Source: Blastocatellia bacterium (lineage in GTDB: Bacteria > Acidobacteriota > Blastocatellia > Pyrinomonadales > Pyrinomonadaceae). From it: a DNA stretch of 64,000 nt. The stretch spans positions 1-64,000 of the forward strand of contig PMSM01000006.1 of assembly GCA_003168335.1 (NCBI GenBank), given 5' to 3'. Below the pieces are notes generated by a model. The model did not search any database, had not been told where the DNA came from, and saw nothing but the letters and a program-made list of their open reading frames with translations. This document shows positions 51,777-59,938 of this stretch, in pieces; the stretch's first letter is position 1, and every line of letters starts with the position of its first letter. A program made the position numbers and the translations under genes.

Positions 51777-53710
51777 TACTGCCGCGCCACGACCGACGTC
51801 TCGATCCGGCGCGGCCTCTCGACAAAGCTTTCGCGCCACAACTCAAATGACAGCAGCGTCCAAAGCAGCTTGCGATGATTTGCGATGCCGCGTTCGTGCT
51901 CGTCCTGCAAGCGCGCGACGTATTCTGGATTGAAGAGTCCGCCGCGGCGCAGGCGTTCGGGGGACAGCAGGTCATGCGCCAGTGGACGCAACTCGCCCTT
52001 CAGCCACTGGGCAAACGGAACTCCGAATCCCTTCTTTCCCCGCCGCCAAACGAAGGGAGGCACCAGACCTCTCGCCGCGCGTTTGAGAATGTACTTCGAA
52101 GTATATCCGTGCAGCTTGTAATGCGCAGGCAGAGACGCGGCAAATTCTGCTACGCGCGGATCGAGATAGGGCGCGCGCACTTCCAGACTGACCGCCATGC
52201 TCGCGCGATCGACCTTCGTCAGGATGTCTTCGGCCAGGTAAAGCTGCGTGTCCAGGCTCTGCATGCATTCAATTGGATTATTCGAGTCGCACTCAGCAAA
52301 CAGCCGCCGCGCATCGCGATAAATGTCCGGTTCGCTCGCGCGCCTCACCTCTTCAGCCAGCAGTAAATCCTGATCGCCGGGCGTGAACGAGCCAAACCAC
52401 ACGTGGTGCCTGGCGACTTCATCGTAATGCGAGGCCGTGATAAATCTCTTCGCCCGATAATCGAACGAAAGATTGCTGGTCCTAACCGGCAAATGGTTCA
52501 CTACCGGCTCGATCAGGCCGCGACGCAAAAACCGCGGCACGCGATTGTAAGCGCGGGCCATGTGATGACCGAAGTACATCGGGTACCCGGCAAAGATCTC
52601 ATCGCCGCCGTCACCACCCAACGCCACCGTCACGTGCTTGCGCGTGAAGCGCGACAACAGATATGTCGGCACCAGCGAAGGATCGCTGATCGGCTCGTCC
52701 ATCCATGCGCCTATTTCGCCCACCAGGTTGGCTGCCAGGCTGGCGCTGAAACGCTCTTCATGATGATCTGTGCCGAGGAATTTGGCGACCGCGCGCGCGT
52801 ACTGCGATTCGTCGAACGAACTTTCCGCAAACGAGATCGAGAACGTTTTGACTGTCTCCGATGACGCGCGCACGGCCAGCGCCGTGACCACGGAAGAGTC
52901 GATGCCGCCGGAAAGCAAGACGCCCAGCGGCACGTCGGATACCAGACGCATGCGGACGGAATCAGCCAGCAGTTCACGCAGTTGTTCAGCCGCGTCAGCC
53001 ACGCTCGGAACCGGCTCTCGCGTTTTGTAGCTCAATCGCCAGTAACGCTCGACTTCGACCTGTCCGTTTTCCAGCGTGAGGGTATGCGCCGCCGGGAGCT
53101 TGCTGATGCCTTCGTAAATCGAAAGCGGGGCGGGGACGTAATCGTACGAGAGATACTGGCGCAGTGCATTGAGATTCAGGTTCGGCCGTACCGCAGGATG
53201 CGCCAGCAGCACCTTTGGCTCGGAAGCGAACAGCAACGTGTCGTCGAAGACGCCCCAGTAAAGCGGCTTTTCGCCAAAGCGATCGCGCGCGATGAACAAA
53301 CGCCGGCGGCGTTCGTCCCACAGCGCGAATGCGAACATGCCGTTGAGATGAGAAACCATTTCGCGGCCGTATTCTTCGTAAAGGTGCGGCAGGATTTCGG
53401 TGTCTGAAGCGCTGCGAAAAGTGTGGCCGCACTTTTCCAGGTCAGCGCGCAGTTCGCGATAGTTGTAAATTTCGCCGTTGAGGATCACGGCGACGCTGTG
53501 GTCTTCATTGAAAGTGGGCTGCTCGCCGGTGAGGAGATCGATGATCGCCAGCCGGCGCATGCCCAGCGCCACGCCGTCATCGATCAGATACCCTTCCGAA
53601 TCAGGACCGCGATGAATCATGCGGTCACACATTAAGCGCAGCAGTTCCTCTCCGCCTTCAGGAGGCGGCGTGCGAGGATCGAGATTGGCCCAACCGGTTA
53701 TGCCGCACAT
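51776..53710 (-). CDS. asnB: Asparagine synthase (glutamine-hydrolysing)
   Basis: 644 residues from the ATG at 53710, so that the nucleophile Cys is residue 2 (MCGITGW). The 27 in-frame codons upstream encode heptamer repeats. The glutaminase domain (1-200; RLAIIDL, NGEIYNYRELR) is followed by an ATP-binding synthetase domain with LSGGIDSS and GGDGGDEIFAGY. Its location inside a polysaccharide cluster suggests amidation of a sugar acid or a cluster-specific amide transfer rather than free asparagine supply. Family members of this kind occur in many capsule loci. Confidence 0.93.
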   Translation of the reverse strand: MCGITGWANLDPRTPPPEGGEELLRLMCDRMIHRGPDSEGYLIDDGVALGMRRLAIIDLLTGEQPTFNEDHSVAVILNGEIYNYRELRADLEKCGHTFRSASDTEILPHLYEEYGREMVSHLNGMFAFALWDERRRRLFIARDRFGEKPLYWGVFDDTLLFASEPKVLLAHPAVRPNLNLNALRQYLSYDYVPAPLSIYEGISKLPAAHTLTLENGQVEVERYWRLSYKTREPVPSVADAAEQLRELLADSVRMRLVSDVPLGVLLSGGIDSSVVTALAVRASSETVKTFSISFAESSFDESQYARAVAKFLGTDHHEERFSASLAANLVGEIGAWMDEPISDPSLVPTYLLSRFTRKHVTVALGGDGGDEIFAGYPMYFGHHMARAYNRVPRFLRRGLIEPVVNHLPVRTSNLSFDYRAKRFITASHYDEVARHHVWFGSFTPGDQDLLLAEEVRRASEPDIYRDARRLFAECDSNNPIECMQSLDTQLYLAEDILTKVDRASMAVSLEVRAPYLDPRVAEFAASLPAHYKLHGYTSKYILKRAARGLVPPFVWRRGKKGFGVPFAQWLKGELRPLAHDLLSPERLRRGGLFNPEYVARLQDEHERGIANHRKLLWTLLSFELWRESFVERPRRIETSVVARQ

Positions 53711-53715
53711 AGGTT

Positions 53716-53767
53716 CAGTGAGCAGTGAGCAGTGAGCAGTGAGCAGTGAGCAGTGAGCAGTGAGCAG
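53716..53767. repeat. CAGTGAG heptamer tandem array
   Basis: Seven full perfect units of CAGTGAG plus a partial, just upstream of asnB. Confidence 0.95.
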
Positions 53768-53831
53768 AAACTGCGCACCGCTTATCTGCAATCAAAATGA
53801 CTGTCACAACCATCGCGTTCAGAATGAGATT

Positions 53832-53866
53832 CTTACTGCTTACTGCTTACTGCTTACTGCTTACTG
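53832..53866. repeat. CTTACTG heptamer tandem array
   Basis: Five perfect CTTACTG units followed by CTCACTT, just beyond the 3' end of the GT2 gene. It is the opposite-strand relative of the CAGTGAG array 65 bp away, so the two can pair. Confidence 0.95.
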
Positions 53867-53867
53867 C

Positions 53868-54887
53868 TCACTTATCGAATCCTATCCGCTCCCGCACCGC
53901 GTACACCGCCTTCTGCTGCGATTCGTGATAAGTGCGCACCTGCATTTCAGCCAGCAAGCCCATCAGGAAAAACTGTATGCCGAGCACCAGCATCACCATC
54001 GTGAGCACCGGCAAAGGCGTCTGGATGAAGTCGGCGTGATGCGGCCAGTTCGCATACTTCATCAGAAAGGCGAAAACAGCACACAAGAACGAAACGACGA
54101 ACGTCAACAAACCGCACCAGCCGAAGACGTAAAGCGGCTTGGTCTGATAAGAAGCCATGAACTTTATAGTCATCAGATCAAAGATGACTTTGATCGTGCG
54201 CGACAATCCGTATTTCGATTGGCCCATCGTGCGCGCATGATGCTCGACGGGAATTTCCGTCACGCGCGCGCCGGACCAGGAAGCATAAATGGGGATGAAG
54301 CGGTGCATCTCTCCGTACAGATGTACGTCGGCGAGCGACTCGCGCCGGTAAGCCTTCAGCGAGCAGCCATAGTCGTGCAAAGGGACGCCGCCAATCCAGG
54401 AGATGATTCGATTCGCGATCATCGAAGGAATCTTGCGCGTAAACAGCTTGTCCTGCCGGTTCTTTCGCCAACCGGAAACAACGTCGTAACCTTCGTCGAT
54501 CTTATCGAGCAGCCGGGCAATGTCTGCCGGATCGTTTTGCAGATCGGCATCCATCGGAATCAGTACTTCGCCGCGCGCGGCGTCAATGCCCGCCGCCATC
54601 GCCGGCGTCTGGCCATAGTTTCGTCGCAGCGCAATCACGCGCACGCGCGGATCCTGTGCGGCGATTTCGCGCAGCACCGCCAGGCTGCCATCGGTCGAGC
54701 CGTCATCAACGTAAATGATTTCGGCAGAGCGACCGAGCTGCGTCAGCGCGCGATCCAGCTTCTCATGCAGCGGCCGCAGATTGGGCTCTTCGTTTAAGAC
54801 CGGGAGAAAGACAGAGATGTCGGGTGAGTCGCTGGCTGGGCCGCGCGCGAGCTGAGCTGTTGGAGTCTCTTTTTCGTAAACGCTCAT
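53868..54887 (-). CDS. GT2 glycosyltransferase (DPM1/ArnC type) with two C-terminal spans
   Basis: 339 residues. A GT-A fold: FLPVLNEEPNL, IIYVDDGSTDGS, the metal-binding DADLQNDP, and YGCSLKAYRRE. Two membrane helices follow (about 245-270 and 285-310). This is the form that attaches a sugar to polyprenyl phosphate, or works on lipid-linked intermediates. Location and strand place it in the polysaccharide cluster. Confidence 0.93.
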   Translation of the reverse strand: MSVYEKETPTAQLARGPASDSPDISVFLPVLNEEPNLRPLHEKLDRALTQLGRSAEIIYVDDGSTDGSLAVLREIAAQDPRVRVIALRRNYGQTPAMAAGIDAARGEVLIPMDADLQNDPADIARLLDKIDEGYDVVSGWRKNRQDKLFTRKIPSMIANRIISWIGGVPLHDYGCSLKAYRRESLADVHLYGEMHRFIPIYASWSGARVTEIPVEHHARTMGQSKYGLSRTIKVIFDLMTIKFMASYQTKPLYVFGWCGLLTFVVSFLCAVFAFLMKYANWPHHADFIQTPLPVLTMVMLVLGIQFFLMGLLAEMQVRTYHESQQKAVYAVRERIGFDK

Positions 54888-54892
54888 CTGTT

Positions 54893-55034
54893 TAGAGAGT
54901 GTGTCAGAAGCCCGCGCGTGAGCAAGGGCAACGCTCGGGTCACTCGGCTATCGTCGTCCAACACGCCGCCAATTCATCACGAGAGCTTGCGGGTCTGGCC
55001 CTCTCTGACGGTCGGGCTTCTGAAACACCCTCTT
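54893..55034. repeat. Inverted repeat related to 10165-10242
   Basis: AGAGAGTGTGTCAGAAGCCCG at the left mirrors CGGGCTTCTGAAACACCCTCT at the right; CCCTCTCTGACGGTCGGGCT is shared with the earlier copy. Confidence 0.7.
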
Positions 55035-55052
55035 GAGAGGCGCTTTCTCGCT

Positions 55053-55832
55053 TCACATCTTTTTTGCCACGCAAATTATCGAAACGCCGAACGGAAAATT
55101 CATTCTCCGCAGCCACCAGCTTTCGGCGCCGAGGATGCGGCCCAGCAAACCATTCAGCGCGCCGATCGTAATGTTGTTCTCAGAAGCCGGCCGCAGACCA
55201 GTTAGTCGCATCAACACGCGACCAAATAGAATCGGAGCGAAGAAGGTAATGTTCGCGTAACTTGCCCGCTCAACCGTCAAACCCGCATCCCCAAGTCTTT
55301 GCGTCAGCTCCGTTAAAGTGTAACGGCGCCGATGATGGCTGATCTCATCCTGCACTCCCCAAAGAAACATGAACGCCGGCACGAATAGCACTGCGCGCCC
55401 GTCGGGACGGAGCACTCGGCGCATTTCGCTGAGGCCCGCAATATCATCATCGAGATGCTCTACGACATCAAGGCCGGTGACCAGATCGAACGAAGCATCT
55501 GCGAAAGGTAAACTTTCCGCGGCGCCCTGCTTTACCTCGGCCAAGCCGCGCGCGCGACAAAAGTCGAGGGCCTCGCTCGACACGTCGACTCCTTCGGCGG
55601 CGCCAAACTGTGCCAGCATCTGTAGATTTGCGCCCGTGCCACAACCCACATCAAGAATCCGCGGCCGCAGCTTGCCAATATCACGGCAAACCTTTTCGAC
55701 AAACGCCGCGATGATGCGCCGGCGCCCCGCGAACCACCAGTGTTTCCCCTCGACCTCGTACATGATCGAGTAAGTGTGCTGTTGCATCTCGCGCGGGAGC
55801 GGATTGGTCACGGTGTTTGCGGTGGTGGACAT
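55053..55832 (-). CDS. Class I SAM-dependent methyltransferase
   Basis: 259 residues. The Methyltransf_11-like core has ILDVGCGTGANLQML (motif I), VDVSSEALDFCR and FDLVTGLDVVEHLDDD. The N-terminus YEVEGKHWWFAGRRRII is typical of methyltransferases in polysaccharide and natural-product loci. The C-terminal 60 residues are hydrophobic/amphipathic, suggesting membrane contact. The acceptor is unknown, probably a glycan. Confidence 0.9.
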   Translation of the reverse strand: MSTTANTVTNPLPREMQQHTYSIMYEVEGKHWWFAGRRRIIAAFVEKVCRDIGKLRPRILDVGCGTGANLQMLAQFGAAEGVDVSSEALDFCRARGLAEVKQGAAESLPFADASFDLVTGLDVVEHLDDDIAGLSEMRRVLRPDGRAVLFVPAFMFLWGVQDEISHHRRRYTLTELTQRLGDAGLTVERASYANITFFAPILFGRVLMRLTGLRPASENNITIGALNGLLGRILGAESWWLRRMNFPFGVSIICVAKKM

Positions 55833-55841
55833 GAATTCTTC

Positions 55842-56043
55842 GCGGCTCTGCCGCCTGATGTGCGGTAAGGCTTTGCCTTACCGGCAAACCTTAATTTATT
55901 CCTCTTGCGAGGCTCCGCCTCGCATTCGAGGCACAGCCTCCCCAAGGTTAATTGAATCCTACGGAAAGGCAGAGTCTAGCACCCAGCGGGGCTGCCCCGC
56001 TGGGGACCCCGCCCTTTCGGCACATCGGGCGGCAAAGCCGCGC
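55842..56043. repeat. GCGGCTCTGCCGCC-type element, copy 2
   Basis: CGCGGCTCTGCCGCCTGATG at the left and CACATCGGGCGGCAAAGCCG at the right. Between them are GGTAAGGCTTTGCCTTACC, GAGGCTCCGCCTC and a CAGCGGGGCTGCCCCGCTG hairpin. Larger than copy 1 because extra hairpins are inserted. Confidence 0.75.
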
Positions 56044-56100
56044 CGGCAGAGGCATTGTAGAACAATTGAACAACGCTGTGCAGGATACTACTTCCCACTC

Positions 56101-57069
56101 TCAAAACCTGTCGGACTGGTTTTCACGAAACCACTCGACGAACTTTTCCATCCCTTCCTCGATCTGAGTTCGCGGATTATAGCCGAGCAGCCGTCGCGCT
56201 TTGGTAATATCCGCGAATGTCTGTGGCACGTCACCAGGTTGTGGTGGTTGCCGGTCGATCTCAGCGTGGCGATCCAGCTCTTTCTCCAACAGGGTAATCA
56301 ATTCGCGCAGTTCGACCGTGCGCGACTCGCCCAGGTTTATGACTTCATAGTTGCTCTGATCGTAATCGATCGCCGCGCGCACGCCGGCGATAATGTCATC
56401 AATGTAAGTGTAATCGCGCCGCGTCGTGCCGTCGCCAAACACCGGTATGGGCTTGCCGTCGCTGATGAGTTTCGCGAATTTGTGAATCGCCAGATCGGGT
56501 CGCTGGCGCGCGCCATAAACAGTGAAGAAGCGCAGGCACACGATGCGCATGTCATAAAGGTGAGCGTAAGAATGACAAATCAGCTCACCGGCGGCCTTGG
56601 TCGCTGCGTAAGGAGAAATCGGATTAAAGATTGGATCGTCTTCGCTAAATGGGACTTTCGAGTTCAGGCCGTAAACGGAAGACGACGATCCGAAGACAAA
56701 TTGTCTCACTCCATGGGTTCGGGCCAGCTCGAGCAAATTGAGCGTGCCATTGATGTTCGTCTCGACGTAAAGCCGCGGCTCTTTCAATGACGGCCGGACG
56801 CCGGCTCGCGCCGCGAGATGCACGATGCAGTCAAATGCTTTGTCGCCAAACGCCTGGGCCAGTGCTTCGTGATTACGAATGTCCGCTTCGACGAGTTTGA
56901 AATTGGCATTCGCCAGCCGCACCCGCACGTTCTCGCGCTTGATTGCCGGATCGTAGAAGTCGTTGAAGTCATCCACGACAGTGATGCGCCAGCCGCCTTC
57001 GGCCATCAGGCAGTCAACCAGGTGCGATCCGATGAAACCCGCGCCGCCGGTGATTAGAATGTTTTTCAT
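56101..57069 (-). CDS. NAD-dependent sugar-nucleotide epimerase
   Basis: 322 residues from the ATG at 57069. An extended SDR with [10 protein letters not shown], the catalytic Y-x3-K in [11 protein letters not shown] and [12 protein letters not shown]. The FFTVYGxxxRPDxA segment is typical of UDP-glucuronate and UDP-glucose 4-epimerases. Lies between two methyltransferase genes. It probably supplies UDP-galacturonate or galactose to the polysaccharide. Confidence 0.92.
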   Translation of the reverse strand: MKNILITGGAGFIGSHLVDCLMAEGGWRITVVDDFNDFYDPAIKRENVRVRLANANFKLVEADIRNHEALAQAFGDKAFDCIVHLAARAGVRPSLKEPRLYVETNINGTLNLLELARTHGVRQFVFGSSSSVYGLNSKVPFSEDDPIFNPISPYAATKAAGELICHSYAHLYDMRIVCLRFFTVYGARQRPDLAIHKFAKLISDGKPIPVFGDGTTRRDYTYIDDIIAGVRAAIDYDQSNYEVINLGESRTVELRELITLLEKELDRHAEIDRQPPQPGDVPQTFADITKARRLLGYNPRTQIEEGMEKFVEWFRENQSDRF

Positions 57070-57080
57070 GAGACGCAAGT

Positions 57081-57141
57081 TTTTGGAGTGCGCTGACTTG
57101 TCAGCGCTTTAAAAAGCGGCGACTAGTCGCCGCACTCCAAA
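57081..57141. repeat. TTTGGAGTGCG intergenic palindromic element, copy 7
   Basis: TTTTGGAGTGCGCTGACTTG, TCAGCGCTTT, AAAGCGGCGACTAGTCGCC and GCACTCCAAA. It begins next to the methyltransferase stop at 57142 and ends 11 nt before the epimerase start. Confidence 0.85.
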
Positions 57142-58059
57142 TTATTTCTTAGCATAAATCCACAAGTGCCAGCCCCATCGTGACGCCAATGCCGATTCAA
57201 CCGGACGCGGCAGCAGTTTACCAATCAGCGGTATAAAGCGCTTGTTAAGAAAGTACGCGCGCAGTTCAACCTTCCGAAAGTCTTTGAACAGTTCGCGCGC
57301 TTCACGCCGCGAATATACGCGCGCCAAAGGATTGCCGGCGCCGTCCGTGCTCTGGCTGAGAAACTCATCCGACGAAGTATCGCCATCGTTCCTTCCCGTT
57401 AATAACCCGGCGTGTTCCCTCAACGAGTCCAACGGCTCGCCTGTCAAACGATGGACGACACGGATGCCGCTTTCGCTTTTCAACAACCGCGCGCCGGCGC
57501 GACGCAAGATGCGAATACCGACGCGATAGTTATAACTGCCGCGATGATACAACATGACGATGGCGCGGCCGCCGGGTTTCAGCACCCGGTGAATCTCCTG
57601 CACTGCGCGCGCGGTGTCGGGCGTGTGATGAAGCACGCCGTGCGAGTAAACGAGATCGAACAACTCGTCAGCAAAGGCCAGGTTCTCGGCATCCGTTACG
57701 TGAAATTCGCCCGGTAGGCCTGAACCCTCAAATCGCTTCCGCGCCAGATCAATGGCGGCTTCAGTAAGGTCGATCCCGGTGTAGGACGCACCGGCTTTGG
57801 CAAACTGTGCGCCATCCGTTCCGAGGCCGCAGCCAATCTCAAGCACGCGCAAGCCGCGCGCGCCGGCAAAGTCGGCCGCGGCGGGAATGTGCCATTCCTT
57901 GGCGTAGCGATGCGCTTCGACTCGCTCGAAGAACTCGCGTGTGCCCATGGCCGCATCGCTGAACTTGGTGCCGCAGGGATGTGCCTGCCAAAAAGCGCGC
58001 ACGCGCTCTTTCAGATCGTCGTTGGCATCGGTTGGATTTTGATTCAGACGGGACATCAT
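57142..58059 (-). CDS. Class I SAM-dependent methyltransferase
   Basis: 305 residues; two ATGs in tandem (58059 and 58056), the second better spaced from GGAGAC. Motif I is LEIGCGLGTDGAQF, followed by YTGIDLTEAAIDLA and LVYSHGVLHHTPD. The N-terminal FWQAHPCGTKF is characteristic of a group of methyltransferases in glycan clusters. It is unlike the methyltransferase at 55053. A palindrome-rich stretch and a transposon lie upstream. Confidence 0.9.
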   Translation of the reverse strand: MMSRLNQNPTDANDDLKERVRAFWQAHPCGTKFSDAAMGTREFFERVEAHRYAKEWHIPAAADFAGARGLRVLEIGCGLGTDGAQFAKAGASYTGIDLTEAAIDLARKRFEGSGLPGEFHVTDAENLAFADELFDLVYSHGVLHHTPDTARAVQEIHRVLKPGGRAIVMLYHRGSYNYRVGIRILRRAGARLLKSESGIRVVHRLTGEPLDSLREHAGLLTGRNDGDTSSDEFLSQSTDGAGNPLARVYSRREARELFKDFRKVELRAYFLNKRFIPLIGKLLPRPVESALASRWGWHLWIYAKK

Positions 58060-58149
58060 GTCTCCAGGTTAGTTGGGCAGTATATCCGAAAGTTTATTGG
58101 CGCGCAGAGCAAGAAGCTTGCGTCGCGTGGTGATCACAGATAATGAGTT

Positions 58150-58357
58150 TGACGACTTTCGCCGCGTCAGCGGCGTTTGGCTTTAGCCCTGCCTTTTAAG
58201 GCAGGGGTGGACGCCCGCCGGATTTTTGCGTCGCGTTAGCGACGCGTGAAGGCGCGGAGGTGCACGCGTCGCTAACGCGACGCCGCCTCTTTTCAATCTA
58301 GACCCCGGCCTTAAAAGGCCGGGCTAAAATCACGCCGCCGCTACGCGGCGAATGGAA
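58150..58357. repeat. Nest of five or more palindromes beside the transposon
   Basis: TCGCCGCGTCAGCGGCG, CCCTGCCTTTTAAGGCAGGG, TCGCGTTAGCGACGCG, CGCGTCGCTAACGCGACG, CCCGGCCTTAAAAGGCCGGG and CGCCGCTACGCGGCG follow one another. The first and last suggest outer inverted ends. The transposon target site starts immediately after. Confidence 0.8.
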
Positions 58358-58358
58358 C

Positions 58359-58366
58359 CACCGTAG
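58359..58366. repeat. Target-site duplication, left copy
   Basis: CACCGTAG, identical to the right copy at 63143-63150. The bases just outside differ (A on the left, C or A on the right), which fixes the duplication length at 8 bp. Confidence 0.9.
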
Positions 58367-58393
58367 GGTAGTGCTCTATTAGTGTGTTGCTGG
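58367..58393 (+). repeat. Transposon left terminal inverted repeat
   Basis: 27 bp, identical to the reverse complement of 63116-63142; starts GGTAGTGCTCTATTAG and ends TTGCTGG. Confidence 0.95.
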
Positions 58394-58428
58394 GGGAAGA
58401 TTCTAATTAGGGTAACGATATAGTTGAC

Positions 58429-58968
58429 TCACCACGGTTTTACTGGCACGGCAAGCGGAAGATTGTGATCTAGGGCCAAGGTTGGGTCAGCGTGAAAAGT
58501 TAGAAAGTGTGACTGATTACTACCGGGCGCGCGATATGCAATAAATGTCGAGATTGAAAGCCTTAACGATGGCGTCCCTCTGCAATCTCGACTAACCGTA
58601 AAACCTTCGGAGATTGACTGATCCATTCCTGCTGGGATTTCCGATTTTTCATCGTAGGCTTCGCCGTCCTTGATCGCGATCTTGCATTTGCCGTCAAACT
58701 TTCCCGTAAGGCTAGTTGATACATATGAAATTACGGCGGTGGACTTGCCTGTGTTTCGTAGTTTGATCGTGAACCATCCTTCCGTCTCTTCCTGCTCCAC
58801 GCTTATTGGATAGCTAAGCGCGCTAAGTTCGCTCGCGGTTACTATCGGTCGATTTACTTCCTCACTAATAAGTCTGTTCTGATGAGACTCCCACCAACTC
58901 AAACCGCTAATAATTATCGCGATGAGACTAAGAGCGAGAGCAATCCATTTGGGGGATTCTGAAGGCAC
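58429..58968 (-). CDS. Passenger gene: single-span membrane protein, unknown
   Basis: 179 residues, apparently starting at GTG 58968 with a weak ribosome site. One N-terminal membrane helix (about 8-27) is followed by an extracytoplasmic or cytosolic beta-rich domain (TEGWFTIKLRNTGKSTAVIS, then a Cys pair at about 117 and 151). No family recognised. It lies between the outer left end (58367) and a degenerate internal copy of that end (59016), as if the gene plus an end were added as a unit. Such single-span passengers often act in self-recognition or defence, but nothing proves it here. Confidence 0.7.
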   Translation of the reverse strand: MPSESPKWIALALSLIAIIISGLSWWESHQNRLISEEVNRPIVTASELSALSYPISVEQEETEGWFTIKLRNTGKSTAVISYVSTSLTGKFDGKCKIAIKDGEAYDEKSEIPAGMDQSISEGFTVSRDCRGTPSLRLSISTFIAYRAPGSNQSHFLTFHADPTLALDHNLPLAVPVKPW

Positions 58969-59015
58969 AGGCCGTTAGCTTACTACTACAGGCCGAACGA
59001 GGGATAGTGGGGCTA

Positions 59016-59042
59016 GGTAGTGGCATATTAGTGTATTGCTGG
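59016..59042 (+). repeat. Degenerate internal copy of the transposon left end
   Basis: 27 bp starting GGTAGTGGCATATTAG and ending TTGCTGG. It differs from the true end at four positions and is in the same orientation. Confidence 0.9.
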
Positions 59043-59057
59043 GGCTCCAGTTAGCCC

Positions 59058-59531
59058 TCACTCGTTTTCGTTAGCTTCCGGGACAGGAAGAGGCAGTCCC
59101 ATAGCAATCACCGTGACCTGCGGATATTCCTCCTGAAGTTTAATCCGCTTCTCTACAACATTCTTGGTGTGTTCCGAGTTGACTATAAGATACCGCGTCA
59201 AATCCCCAGGCTCGACGCTAAGCCGCCGCAAATCACGCTCGATTGCGGCCTTCTGAGGCCCGCGTAAGCCGACGGCCTCGGAAGTGTGGGTTGTCTTAAC
59301 CTCCGCAATCAGCATTCTGGTGCCATCTTTCGCAAAGCCTTGAATGTCAATGCCGCCTGCGCCCGCTCCATGATATTCGAATCTGAGTTTTGGATGTCTT
59401 AGCTTTAATTTCTCAATCGCGATCAAAGCTAATTTGTCATGAATCCGATTGTTGAGAATGCCAATTGATTCTTTGAGTTTAATAAGAAACTGAAGCTCGT
59501 CCGTGTAGATGTCTATGAGTGACTTCGCCAT
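59058..59531 (-). CDS. Passenger gene: PD-(D/E)XK-like nuclease-fold protein
   Basis: 157 residues. A helical N-terminus with E40 is followed by a strand-rich core: GGIDIQGFAKDG (D62) and LIAEVKTT (E77-x-K79). This D-x14-E-x-K spacing is the classic core of restriction-endonuclease-like folds. The C-terminal region alternates strands and helices (TRYLIVNSEHTKNVV). Probably a DNA-acting enzyme or a protein that uses the fold for binding. It could be part of a defence, anti-restriction or transposition-related function. Confidence 0.75.
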   Translation of the reverse strand: MAKSLIDIYTDELQFLIKLKESIGILNNRIHDKLALIAIEKLKLRHPKLRFEYHGAGAGGIDIQGFAKDGTRMLIAEVKTTHTSEAVGLRGPQKAAIERDLRRLSVEPGDLTRYLIVNSEHTKNVVEKRIKLQEEYPQVTVIAMGLPLPVPEANENE

Positions 59532-59938
59532 GAAGCGGCTTATATCACCAATCGACTTGAGTTGCTCGAAATATTTTATTGATATTCATATTAGGAAAGC
59601 GTATATTAGCGCTCGTCTTTTTGAAAACTAAATATTAGGCTGTAGAGCCGCCATTTACTTAGGTTGACGAGCCGTCGCATTAGGTCACTTCGAGCCGGCG
59701 CCTCTGAACCGAACGAGCTGCCGCCATTGAGCCGTCGCCGTGAAGTTCACTGAGCCCTCGCCGTAGAGACCGAAAGAGCCGCCGCCGGACTTCCTTCGAG
59801 ATCGCCGTTCCGCTGCTAAGAAGAAGAGGCACATACAAGATACGTGTCTCGATCTGATTAGAGTGGGCGGCTTTTGTGCTTTATGGGCCTAAGAAATCTG
59901 CTTGGAGAGTTAACTTATAGAAAAACTCTAGGCCAAAA
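59532..59938. repeat. Non-coding stretch with a 23-24-bp-period GAGCCGCCGCC array
   Basis: GAGCC-type cores occur at 59645, 59669, 59692, 59715, 59729, 59752 and 59776, i.e. steps of 24, 23, 23, 14, 23 and 24 bp, with a degenerate consensus GAGCCGYCGCC. No gene is visible in this 407-nt gap. A regular array in a transposon suggests protein-binding sites or a structured RNA. An adjacent TTTTTGAAAACTAAA (near 59617) recurs as TTTTTGAAAACCAAA near 60471, beside the transposase gene. Confidence 0.75.

Noticed and set aside
53716-53866. CRISPR array
   Set aside because: Units are 7 bp with no spacers, and there are no cas genes; this is a simple tandem repeat.
55774-56790. 338-codon plus-strand frame opposite the methyltransferase and epimerase
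   Set aside because: Crosses a repeat-rich gap and two real genes on the other strand.
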